NCBI RefSeq assembly: GCF_018555685.1
Contig: NZ_JAFLWW010000001.1
Location: forward strand, 1-64,000
Direction of reading: 5' to 3'
From: Aminobacter anthyllidis
GTDB taxonomy: Bacteria; Pseudomonadota; Alphaproteobacteria; Rhizobiales; Rhizobiaceae
DNA: 64,000 bases
The notes beneath the pieces were generated by a model. It saw only the letters and a program-made list of their open reading frames with translations. It searched no databases and was not told the DNA's origin. Positions 1-9,000 of this stretch are shown here, in pieces. The position numbers and the translations under genes were made by a program. Positions within the stretch are counted from its first letter, which is position 1. Each line of letters starts with the position of its first letter.

Positions 1-995
1 GGTTCAAGAGCGTCCAGCGCGGCAAGTTTGTGCATGCGGTCGACGACGTTTCCATCGAACTCTATCCGGGTGAAATCGTTGGCCTGGTCGGTGAGTCTGG
101 TTGCGGGAAGTCGACGCTCGGGCGCACCATCGTCGGGCTCGAGAAGGCAACCGCCGGACGTGTGCTGCTCGATGGCGTCGACCTCAGCACGCTTTCGGGC
201 TCGGCTCTCCGGGACAGCCGCAGGGCGCTGCAATACGTGTTCCAGGATCCGTATTCGTCCCTCAACGATCGCCAGACAGTCGGGGAAACCATCGACGAAG
301 CCCTGCAGATCGACGGGCTCAAGTCCAGGGCCGACCGCGACCGCCGCACCAAGGAGCTTCTCGACCAGGTCGGCCTCGCCGATGTCGTGAAGGACCGCCA
401 TACGCGCGAGCTTTCCGGTGGCCAACGCCAGCGCGTTGCCATTGCTCGCTCCCTTGCGGTCAATCCACGGGTGTTGATCTGCGACGAACCGGTCAGCGCG
501 CTGGACCTTTCGATCCGGGCCCAGGTGATGAACCTGTTCCTGCGGCTGCAGAAAGACCTGGGCGTGGCCTGCCTGTTCATCGCCCACGACCTCGAACTCG
601 TCAGGCAGGCAGCCTCGCGCGTCTATGTCATGTATCTCGGCAAGATCGTCGAGCATGGCCCGTCGCAGGAGCTCTACGACCATCCGAGCCATCCCTACTC
701 GCAGATGCTGCTGGCCTCGGTGCCCGAGGCCGATCCCATCGCCGAGAGACAGCGCAAGGTCCCGCTGATGGTGGGTGAGGTGCCGAGCCCTACCAATCCA
801 CCGTCAGGCTGCAGGTTCCGAACCCGCTGCCCCATGGCGGTCGATGACTGCAAGCAGCAGGTGCCGCCCGCTTTGAAGCTGTCCCCGGGACACGATGCGG
901 CATGCGTGTTTGCCAAGGATCTCCACCGCGGCAAGCGATCAGCTCTGCTGGAGGCGGAGGTTGCGGCAACACGCGTTGATGCCTTGGCCTCCTGA
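1..995 (+). CDS. Oligopeptide/dipeptide ABC transporter ATP-binding protein (DppF/OppF type), 5' truncated by window
   Basis: Cytoplasmic ATPase subunit that powers import of peptides or similar solutes through a Dpp/Opp-type permease. The frame is open from nt 3 to the stop at 993-995, and homology to the family begins at once, so the true start lies left of the window; the ATG at 33 is internal. Visible motifs are Walker A GESGCGKST (from nt 90), Q-loop FQDPYSSL, signature LSGGQRQRVAIAR, Walker B VLICDEP and the H-loop IAHD. The C-terminus has the oligopeptide/dipeptide extension with HPYSQMLL and the cysteine-containing GCRFRTRCP. Permease and DppD partners must lie upstream, since none follows. 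Substrate cannot be read from the sequence. Confidence 0.93.
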   Translation, partial: FKSVQRGKFVHAVDDVSIELYPGEIVGLVGESGCGKSTLGRTIVGLEKATAGRVLLDGVDLSTLSGSALRDSRRALQYVFQDPYSSLNDRQTVGETIDEALQIDGLKSRADRDRRTKELLDQVGLADVVKDRHTRELSGGQRQRVAIARSLAVNPRVLICDEPVSALDLSIRAQVMNLFLRLQKDLGVACLFIAHDLELVRQAASRVYVMYLGKIVEHGPSQELYDHPSHPYSQMLLASVPEADPIAERQRKVPLMVGEVPSPTNPPSGCRFRTRCPMAVDDCKQQVPPALKLSPGHDAACVFAKDLHRGKRSALLEAEVAATRVDALAS

Positions 996-1023
996 CCCAG
1001 TCGCAAAGAAACGCCTGGTTTTC

Positions 1024-1054
1024 CGCGGCGCGCTACCACTCCCGGCGCGCCGCG
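1024..1054. other. GC-rich hairpin after the ABC ATPase gene
   Basis: A perfect 10-bp stem (CGCGGCGCGC at 1024-1033 pairing with 1045-1054) with an 11-nt loop lies 29 bp after the ABC ATPase stop codon. No U-tract follows on either strand, so it is only a possible terminator or mRNA-end stabiliser. Confidence 0.4.
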
Positions 1055-1082
1055 TGATCCCAACTCCAGGCGTCAGCCGGCA

Positions 1083-1440
1083 GTGCGTTCGAGGTTCCCC
1101 ATCTCGGTAAACGCACTGCCGGTTCCCGGGACGAACATCCCCGAGTTACCGTTCACCGATCTCATTCGCGACCCAAAGGGCCGCGACATCATCCGCAACG
1201 TGCTCCTCGGCTTGAATTGGCAGATCAGGACTGATGCGAATGCCGGCTTCATTCTGGGCGACGCAGCCGTTCTGCACGAGAAGTCGGATCTGGGATCGGG
1301 CCTGCGAACACCGCTATCCAAGACGACGGCTCTCTACCTCACGCCGTCCAAAACGCCACGGCAAGGGATCGACAACACGGTCGCCAAGTCATTCGAGGTC
1401 GACGACCTGAATTATGAAAGTGCGGCTCGCGCAGACGCGA
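1083..1440 (+). pseudogene. Decayed C-terminal fragment, possibly DUF4238-like
   Basis: From about nt 1105 this frame reads as a plausible protein tail, with stretches such as GFILGDAAVL, PLSKTTALYLTPS and VDDLNYESAA. These resemble the C-terminal half of DUF4238-type hypothetical proteins, where a 'state of stored data' strand is followed by a PLS motif. There is no recognisable N-terminal half. The frame runs on to 1670, but beyond about 1440 the sequence turns into unconvincing Arg/Ser-rich text, as if a frameshift or deletion had occurred. GC content is lower from here to about 2280 than in the flanking genes. The family match is from memory and weak; that it is a remnant rather than an intact gene is the firmer part. 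Confidence 0.35.
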
Positions 1441-1686
1441 ATCGACGAGGTCCGAACGCAGGTCACCGCTCGAGGCCTCCCTTCGGTCTAGTGCGCTCGC
1501 TTCAGCATTCCGATCACCATTCTTGTTGGCGCCGTGCGAATAAGCTGTATCGAGTATCCCCTTCACTGAGCGAATCCAGCCACGGAAAAATGTCTGCTTT
1601 CGAGTGTTTTTGGGCTGGAAGCAGACCGTCTACAAACGGCCCCGAAACGGAATGTTCTCAAACGGGGTAGAAAACGGAAGCCCGTG

Positions 1687-2115
1687 CTACTCCCGCTCAG
1701 GGGCGGCGTGGTAGAAAATGATCTCCGGATCACCTTCATCAAGGTTGTCGACGTATCCGCTCGGGCTGAAGCCCAACTTAGCAAACAGCATCTGCATTGG
1801 TCTGTTGGACATGTTGGTGGAGCTGAATAGTTTCCGGTCAGGGATAATCGATTGGAAATGCTTGACGATCGAAGCGCCCAATCCCTGACGACGGAATTCT
1901 CGGCCCACCATCACCATCTCGACAAAAGGCTGGCCAAAGAAGTGCTTTGTCAGCACGCCGTAAGCGGCTACCCGGCCATTTGTCTCAGCAACATGACAGC
2001 ACGCCGATCCGAGCCACTTGCGAATTTGATCACGGCGCTCCAGGCTCGTCTCAGCAACGGAATCGATGGCGCAAAGCGCCTCGTAGTCATCGATAATCGC
2101 CGACCGAATGCGCAT
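1687..2115 (-). CDS. GNAT family N-acetyltransferase
   Basis: A 142-residue GCN5-type acetyltransferase that would transfer an acetyl group from acetyl-CoA to an unknown amine. The N-terminal strand begins MRIRSAIIDDYEAL. The acetyl-CoA binding motif A is clear (VEMVMVGREFRRQGLGASI, with RRQGLG as the Q/RxxGxG/A loop), followed by the C-terminal FAKLGFSPSGY that usually sits near the substrate. The ATG is preceded by TAGGAAATT as a ribosome binding site. The gene is monocistronic, oriented opposite to the fragment before it, and has a lower GC content than the housekeeping genes, which fits acquisition by transfer. Substrate is unknown. Confidence 0.85.
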   Translation of the reverse strand: MRIRSAIIDDYEALCAIDSVAETSLERRDQIRKWLGSACCHVAETNGRVAAYGVLTKHFFGQPFVEMVMVGREFRRQGLGASIVKHFQSIIPDRKLFSSTNMSNRPMQMLFAKLGFSPSGYVDNLDEGDPEIIFYHAAPERE

Positions 2116-2287
2116 AATTTCCTACACTACCAATAATACCAGGGGGCCTGCTACGGGCCGCAAACTGTAAGTCCACTAAGTGGCAGATGACAACATTTCT
2201 GAAGTCAACTCGAGCGTCCGCTTTTGACGATTGTTACCCTGAAGTTGCCGGTCCGGAATCGGCCCCTTGTCAGACATGCTGACGGCT

Positions 2288-2758
2288 TCAGCGAAGATCT
2301 GAGGCAATCTCGTAAATTTTGGGCACCATTCGCCCGTGGATGATCTGGACCATTGCCAAGGTGATGGGCAGCCTGAACCTGCGCGGGCCTGCACTGCCCG
2401 GGTTGAGATAAATAGCGTCATCGCAGCTCTCGATACTGGCACGATGCGAATGACCAGAAATCACGAGATTGATGCCCATCACGGCTGGAGCAAACGTCAT
2501 ATCCTTTCGGTCGTGGATCACGAATATCTTCTGCCCGAACAGCGTCACTTGAAGGGTATCTGGAAACATAGACGCCCACGGCTCGACATCGACATTGCCG
2601 CGAATTGCCGAGACTGGCGCAACACGCTCCAATCTCTCGATGATGGCGGGGTTTCCAATGTCGCCCGCATGGACGATGTGGTCGACGCCCTGGAGAAGCG
2701 CAACAGCGTCCTCGCGCAGAAGGCCGTGAGTATCTGAGATCACACCGAGCGTGTTCAT
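2288..2758 (-). CDS. YfcE/MJ0936-family metallophosphoesterase
   Basis: A 156-residue calcineurin-like phosphodiesterase of the compact YfcE/MJ0936 group, predicted to hydrolyse phosphodiester bonds with a two-metal centre. All metal motifs are present in order: D-x-H in ISDTHG (residues 8-13), GDIG near residue 33, GNVD near residue 55 and GHSH near residue 100. Length is normal for the family. It stands alone between a GNAT gene and selO. Family members act on cyclic nucleotides or model diesters in vitro, but the physiological substrate is not known. Confidence 0.88.
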   Translation of the reverse strand: MNTLGVISDTHGLLREDAVALLQGVDHIVHAGDIGNPAIIERLERVAPVSAIRGNVDVEPWASMFPDTLQVTLFGQKIFVIHDRKDMTFAPAVMGINLVISGHSHRASIESCDDAIYLNPGSAGPRRFRLPITLAMVQIIHGRMVPKIYEIASDLR

Positions 2759-3035
2759 AGAGCCCAGAACTATCAGTTCTCGCTGGCATTGGCGAGAATG
2801 CTGACTTCGGAGTCGTTGGTCCTCCCTTGGGGATCCAGAACGAGGACTACGTCAAGAGTACGCATCAGACCCTCGGCCGCTCGCTTCCTTCTGGATATGG
2901 AATGGCGCTACGGCGACAACTGACAGCAGCTTGCTGGCTGGATGCCAATATCAGAAAACAGCCCCTCTCAAATTGTTGGTCCGCGACCCGCGGCATCCCT
3001 ATTTAGCTGGTAACCTGAACAAGCCCCGAGATGTC

Positions 3036-4514
3036 ATGCGCAGTCCCCGGTTCCAACACACCTATGCCGCCGACCTCCCCGAACGGCTTTACGCCCGTCC
3101 GGATCCATCCTCGGTTTCGACACCGCGTCTGGTTGAACTGAATGAAACACTGGCGACGGAACTAGGCCTCGACATCGGCTGGTTGCGTAGTCCTGACGGC
3201 ATCGAAATGCTGGCCGGAAACCGCTTCCCCGCAGACGTGCGCCCCATCGCCCAAGCCTATGCGGGTCACCAGTTCGGCAACTTCGTGCCGCAGCTTGGCG
3301 ACGGTCGTGCCGTCCTCGTCGGAGAGTTGCTCGATACCAGCGGCCAATTGCGCGACATTCAATTGAAGGGCTCCGGTCCGACCCGGTTTTCCCGCAATGG
3401 CGATGGGCGCGCTGCGCTCGGACCGATGATGCGCGAGTACATCGTCAGCGAGGCGATGCACGCACTCGCCATCCCAACCACGCGAACCCTATCGCTGGTT
3501 GCCACTGGCGAGCACGTCTACCGCGAGACCAGGCTTCCCGGAGCGCTGATAGCGCGCGTTGCCGCCAGCCACATCCGCGTCGGCACGTTCCAGTACCTTG
3601 CCGTACGGGAAGACATCGACGGCTTGAGGGCGTTAGCGGACTACGCAATTGCGCGGCACTATCCGCATCTCGCCGAAGTCCCAGGTCGCTACCTTGGGTT
3701 CCTCAATGCCGTTGTAGCAGCGCAGGCGAAGCTGGTGGCGCAGTGGATGCTGGTCGGCTTTATCCACGGCGTTCTCAATACCGACAACGTCGCAATTTCT
3801 GGCGACACGATCGATTATGGTCCATGTGCGTTCATGGACGCCTATCATCCGGCGACTGTGTTCAGTTCCATCGACCATCAAGGCCGCTACGCGTTTGCAA
3901 ACCAGCCGCGCATCACCGTCTGGAACCTGGCGCGACTGGCCGAAGCGCTGCTGCCCATTCTGGGAAGCGAAGCAGGCGGAGACGATGAGGGCTTTGAGCA
4001 GGCGAAAGCGGCGATCGGATCGTTCCAGGCACGCTACGAGGCTGCGTTTCATGAAGGCATGCGCCACAAGATCGGGCTGTTTACCGAACAGCCGGGCGAC
4101 CTTGACCTTGCTGCCGGACTGCTTGACCTGATGGCGCGCAACGCGGCGGATTTCACCCTTACATTTCGCGATCTCGCTCATGGGGTCGACGGCGCCGGCC
4201 GAGTACGCAACCACTTCATCGACCCTACTGCTTTCGATGGCTGGGCTTCGCGCTGGCGCGAACGGCTGGCTCTCGAGCCGGAGAATGCAGCCGACCGCAC
4301 TGCTCGGATGCGCACAGTGAACCCGAAGTACATAGCACGCAATCACCGTGTCGAAGCTGCCATCGCCTCCGCCACCGATGAAGGCGATTTTGGCCCTTTC
4401 CATAGCCTGCTCGCCGTCCTGGCGCGCCCGTTCGACGAGCAGCCCGAGATGGAGGAATACGCGCGGCCACCAGCAGACGAAGAGCGCGTCCTGCAGACAT
4501 TCTGCGGTACGTAA
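3036..4514 (+). CDS. selO: Protein adenylyltransferase SelO (YdiU/UPF0061)
   Basis: A 492-residue pseudokinase-fold enzyme that transfers AMP from ATP to Ser/Thr/Tyr of target proteins (AMPylation), linked in other bacteria to redox homeostasis. Family landmarks are PERLYARPDP near the N-terminus, the nucleotide-binding segment LKGSGPTRFSRNGDGRAAL, HGVLNTDNVAISG with the catalytic Asn/Asp, and TIDYGPCAFMDAY. The C-terminus ends FCGT; this Cys occupies the place of the near-terminal selenocysteine of eukaryotic SelO. An upstream in-frame ATG at 2931 would add 35 residues with no family similarity, so the ATG at 3036, giving MRSPRFQHTYAADLPERLY, is preferred. It appears monocistronic. Confidence 0.94.
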   Translation: MRSPRFQHTYAADLPERLYARPDPSSVSTPRLVELNETLATELGLDIGWLRSPDGIEMLAGNRFPADVRPIAQAYAGHQFGNFVPQLGDGRAVLVGELLDTSGQLRDIQLKGSGPTRFSRNGDGRAALGPMMREYIVSEAMHALAIPTTRTLSLVATGEHVYRETRLPGALIARVAASHIRVGTFQYLAVREDIDGLRALADYAIARHYPHLAEVPGRYLGFLNAVVAAQAKLVAQWMLVGFIHGVLNTDNVAISGDTIDYGPCAFMDAYHPATVFSSIDHQGRYAFANQPRITVWNLARLAEALLPILGSEAGGDDEGFEQAKAAIGSFQARYEAAFHEGMRHKIGLFTEQPGDLDLAAGLLDLMARNAADFTLTFRDLAHGVDGAGRVRNHFIDPTAFDGWASRWRERLALEPENAADRTARMRTVNPKYIARNHRVEAAIASATDEGDFGPFHSLLAVLARPFDEQPEMEEYARPPADEERVLQTFCGT

Positions 4515-4727
4515 TTGCGACCTCTGGGATCGACGCGCTTTTTGCCGGCAGCTATCCCACATCAGAGGCTCGAAACCGGACTGTCTGCTGTCGAAATCCT
4601 TGAGCCAATTCAGCTCTAGCCCATTGTTGACCGAATACAGGCCGGGCAGTTACATCTACAACGACCGCTCACTCGTGGCGTGCATCGCATCGGATCGATG
4701 CCGCTGCCTGCATGAATCGACGACCTA

Positions 4728-5882
4728 TCAAAGCACTGATCGACGGACCGTTTCGGTGCCTAGCAACCAGCGGTTCATGGTTTCGAAAACACTGTCGCCG
4801 CACAATCCAGGCTCGGCGTTCCCGGTTCGCCAGAATCCGTCGCGAAGTTCCGAAGGCGATGCGCCGTATGCCTGGCGGAATGCCCGGCTAAAGACCGAAA
4901 TGCTGCTGAAACCGTAGCGAGCGGCAATCTCCCCGACGCGCTCGTGCCGGCACGCGGGGTCGATGATATCGTGATAAGCCTGCCTCATCCGGCGTTGCTG
5001 GATAAAGTGGCTGGCGCCGCCCAGCGGCTCGAACAGCCGGTAGAGTTTCGCCCTGGACACGCCGAGTTGCTGGCAGAGGAATTCGGGTCCAAGTGCCGGG
5101 TTTTGAAGGTTCGTCTCGACGATCCGTCGGGCGGCCTGCAACGAGACGACGACGGCGGCCCGCGCAATCGAATTTCGACCATCGGCGGACGCTCCGGCGA
5201 ACGCGGCGACCATCGCCGCGATCGCACGCCCTGCTGCACGGACATCCGGCACGCTGAGCGCCGGTGCCTGCGCCAACAAGGTCCACAAATGGCTTGCCAG
5301 CACGGTGTTGAGCGGAGCGGATTTCGGCAGAACCTGTCCGTGCAAACCGTCGGGATCGGCCAGAAACGGCGTGATCAATGTTCGCGGCAGCATGACAGTG
5401 AGAGATTTGAAGCCCGGCGCCCGCAATGCGTTTGCCCTTGTCATGTCCAGAAGGCACACGTCGCCGGGCCGAACCTCGACCGAGCGGCCCTCGAGGTCGA
5501 GGTCACATCCACCGTCCGCATACAGCAGCAGGCAGATAGTATCGATCCCGCTCTGCGCAATGGTCTTTGTGGTGCGCTTGTAGGTGGCTGCCGAGGACGT
5601 ACCCAGTGCGACGGCAATGTCGGCAAACTGGTAGCTCGTCATTTCAGCCCCGAAGGAGGTCCGCGCGCGCGCATCGCACGCATCCACCAAGTAGAGCGGA
5701 GATATACCACTGCGCCAGAGCTCGAATTCGCGCGTGTTGTCAGGGGTAACAGAGACGTCGAGGCGGAACTTGGCAGGCATCGCGCCCCGTACGTGCTCTG
5801 CCGGTGGCTCCACTGCCGTCTCCATTGTTCTGTTGATACAACAGGATGGCTTGGCGGGATGGAGTTTGCAAGGCGTCTCCAT
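4728..5882 (-). CDS. AraC-family transcriptional regulator
   Basis: A regulator of up to 384 residues with an N-terminal AraC_binding_2-type ligand or effector domain (roughly residues 40-220) and a C-terminal double helix-turn-helix (about 265-365). The second HTH has the family pattern VGEIAARYGFSSISVFSRAFRQAYGAS in two pieces (VGEIAARYGFSSIS, FSRAFRQAYG). No start has a convincing ribosome binding site. Alternatives are METAVEPP at 5825 and MPAKFRLD at 5780, the latter just before the conserved domain. It is divergent from the giant autotransporter gene with only about 140 bp between them, which makes that gene the most likely target; this is inference. Confidence 0.88.
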   Translation of the reverse strand: METPCKLHPAKPSCCINRTMETAVEPPAEHVRGAMPAKFRLDVSVTPDNTREFELWRSGISPLYLVDACDARARTSFGAEMTSYQFADIAVALGTSSAATYKRTTKTIAQSGIDTICLLLYADGGCDLDLEGRSVEVRPGDVCLLDMTRANALRAPGFKSLTVMLPRTLITPFLADPDGLHGQVLPKSAPLNTVLASHLWTLLAQAPALSVPDVRAAGRAIAAMVAAFAGASADGRNSIARAAVVVSLQAARRIVETNLQNPALGPEFLCQQLGVSRAKLYRLFEPLGGASHFIQQRRMRQAYHDIIDPACRHERVGEIAARYGFSSISVFSRAFRQAYGASPSELRDGFWRTGNAEPGLCGDSVFETMNRWLLGTETVRRSVL

Positions 5883-6021
5883 TTTTTGACATCCACTCTC
5901 ATTCTTACCCTCTCGGCTTTACGGCCAAGACCGCCTCGATAAGTTCGCGAAACGAATCCTGGGGGGCACGGTCGTGCAAAACGCAGGCGTCATCGACATT
6001 TGAGGCTTGGGGGAATCCGAC
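5883..6021. promoter_or_regulatory. Divergent intergenic region between the AraC regulator and autotransporter genes
   Basis: These 139 bp must hold the promoters of both divergent genes. A consensus -35 hexamer TTGACA lies at 5886-5891 on the plus strand, but no good -10 follows at 16-18 bp. A ribosome binding site GGGGGA lies at 6009-6014, 7 bp before the autotransporter ATG at 6022. I see no clear AraC half-site repeat by eye. Confidence 0.4.
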
Positions 6022-9000
6022 ATGTTCGCATCTGCTGGTTTGGCAGCACATTGGCTGATGCCTGAGACGTCGGGACGCCGCCGGTTGGGCCTGCTCAGGA
6101 CCAGCACCGCGCTGCCGCTGGCGCTTCTGCTCCTGGCGGCAACCGCAACGACGGGTGCCGCGCAGGTCATCGTCGGCGCCGACGGGCAGAACGGAACCGG
6201 GTCGGCAGGCGGGCTGGGCAGCAGTCCCGGGCTGAACGACGGCGGGCTGGGCAGCGATGGGCAAGGCAGCGCCGGGCCGGTCGGCGGTGGCGCCGGAGGC
6301 GTCAACGCGAGAAATGGCGGCAATGGCGGGTTTGGCGGCGGCAATGGCGGCGGTGGCTTAGGCGGCGCCGGCGGCGGCGGTGGCGGCGGCATCGAGAGCC
6401 AAGGGCGCGGCGGCGGTGGCGGCAGCCGCACGAATGGCGGCGGCGGCGGCGGCGGCGGTGCCGCGACAACCGTCTCCTCCGACACGCTTTTCGGCGCCGC
6501 GACAATCACCGGCGGCAATGGCGGCATCGGCGCCGCCGGGCTCGCCGGCGGTGGCGGCGGCGGCGCGGGCATTGTCCTGTCGGGAACAGCTGTGCTGACC
6601 ACCGCGGCAACGATCCAGGGCGGCAATGGCGGTGAGTCCGCTTTCGGGGGCTCCTCCGGCGGCGGCGGCGGTGGTGGCGGCATCGTCATCACCGGCACGG
6701 GCACGGTCATCAACACCGGCATCGTCAGTGGCGGCAATGGCGGCCGGAGCTCCTATCAGGATCGCTATTTCAATGCCGGCCAGGGCGGCATCGGCATTGC
6801 CGCGGGCGGCGGCGCGACAATCATCAATGCCGGCACGATCGCCGGCGGCTTCCGGGTCGACAGCGCCGGCGGGCGCAACGATGCAATCAGGTTCAGCGGC
6901 AACGACAACCGGCTGGAGCTGCGGGCCGGTTCGGTGATCCAGGGCAATGTGGTCGGCGGCGGCAGCGACACGCTGGCAATCGGGGGTGCGACGGACAGCA
7001 GCTTCGATGTTTCCTCTGTCGGCGCCGCCGCCCAGTATCGCGGCTTTGGCATCCTGGACAAGGCCGGCACCAGCACCTGGACCCTGACCGGCACCACGAC
7101 GGCGGTGACGGCCTGGACCCTGTCCCAGGGCAAGCTGTCGATCACCAGTGACGCGAACCTCGGCGCCACAGGCGGTGCGCTGACCTTCAACGGCGGCACG
7201 CTGCTGAATGCCGGCAGTGCCATCTCGAGCAGCCGGAGCATCGTGCTCGGCGCGGGCGGCGGCACGATCGAGACGGGGGCGGGCGCCAGCGTCACCAGCT
7301 CGGGCGGCGTCAGCGGGGCCGGCGCGCTCACCAAAACCGGGGCCGGCCTTCTCACGCTGCGTGGCGCCAACACCTCCCTTGGCGGCATCACGCTTGCCGG
7401 CGGCTCGCTGGTTGGCGACACGACGAGCCTTAACGGCAACATCGATGTCGGCAACGGCACCGCGCTCCAGTTCGATCAGGCGAATGGCGGCTCCTATGCA
7501 GGCCAGCTCTCGGGCAGCGGCGACTTGACGAAGACCGGCGCCGGCGCGGTCACGCTGACCGGAGACAGCGCGGCGTTTTCAGGGCCCACCCAGGTCATGG
7601 CCGGCACATTGGCCGTCGACGGCAAACTCGGCGGATCCGTCGACGTGGCAATGGGCGCCACGCTGTCGGGCACCGGCACGCTGACCGGTGACGTGACCGT
7701 CGGGAATGGCGCGACCCTGGCGGCAGGCGCGAGCCCCGGCACGCTTACTGTCGGTGCCCTGACACTGAATGCCGGCTCGACCTCGATCTTCGAACTGAAT
7801 GCGCCCGGCATCGTCGGCGGCGCGGGCAACGATCTCGTCAAGGTCACCAACGACCTCTCGCTTGGCGGCACGCTCGACGCACGCGTGGCTTCCGCGGGCT
7901 ACTATCGTCTCTACAATTACGGCGGCAGCCTCTCCGGTGACTTCGACAATGTCGACATCAACGGCACCGGCGGGTTCACGCCTGTTACGGGCGAGTTGCG
8001 CATGTCGGTGCAGAACCAGGTCAACCTCGCGGTGCTCGGCACCGGCCAGACGATGCGGTTCTGGGATGGCACCGATATTACCGGCAACGGCATCGTCGAC
8101 GGTGGCGCCGGCACCTGGAGCGCTACCAACACCAACTGGACCGGCGAACCCGGACAAGCCGACATCAACGACAACTGGCGCGGCTCGGTCGGGGTGTTTG
8201 CTGGCGCCGCCGGCGGTGCCGTCACTGTCGTCGGCACCCATGATTTCGATACGCTGCAGTTCTCGACCACCGGCTACGAACTCAATGGCGGCGCGCTGGC
8301 CATCGCTCCGGCGAGCGGCAGCCAGGGAACGCTGAACATCGACACCGGCGTCGAGGCGACGATCGGCTCGGTGATCCAGGATGGCACCGGCACAGGCCTC
8401 GTCAAGGCCGGCGGCGGCACGCTCGTCCTGACGGGGACCAACAGCTACACCGGCGGCACCACCATAACAGGCGGCACGCTGCAACTCGGCAATGGCGGCG
8501 TCACGGGCACGGTCGTCGGCAACGTGTCGAACAACGGCGTGCTGGTCGTCAATCGTTCCGGCACGGCGGATGTCGCCGGCGTCATGTCAGGCACTGGCAG
8601 CGTCCGCCAGATCGGCGGCGGCGTCACGCGCCTGACCGCCGACAACAGCTATGTCGGCGGCACCTTCATCGACGCGGGCGAACTGCGCATCGGCGGCGGC
8701 GGCACGACAGGTGCGATCGTCGGCAACGTCGCCAATAATGGCGCGCTCTCCTTCGACCGCTCCGACTTGGTGACGTTTGGCGGCGTGGTCTCGGGGACAG
8801 GCAGCCTCGAACAGCTCGGCAGCGGAACGCTCGTCCTGACCGGCGCAAACAGCTACGCCGGCGGCACCGTCGTCAGCAGCGGCACGCTGCGGATCGGCGC
8901 CGGCGGCACCACCGGTTCGATTGCCGGAGACGTCGTCAATCTCGGCCGGCTGGCCTTCGACCGTTCCGACAACATCACCTTCTCAGGTGTGATCTCGGGC

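Noticed and set aside
2767-2800. Small inverted repeats AGAACT-ATC-AGTTCT and TCTCGC/GCGAGA between the phosphodiesterase and selO
   Set aside because: Short and unconserved as far as can be seen; such dyads are expected by chance in 64 kb.
5905-6000. Minus-strand text resembling a protein C-terminus (DSFRELIEAVLAVKPRG)
   Set aside because: Only about 30 codons, no family recognised, and it lies in the AraC/autotransporter spacer; too short to call.
5919-6737. Proline-rich minus-strand frame (PPPPPP runs) opposite the autotransporter start
   Set aside because: The Pro runs are the reverse reading of GGC glycine codons; there is no ribosome binding site or signal peptide.
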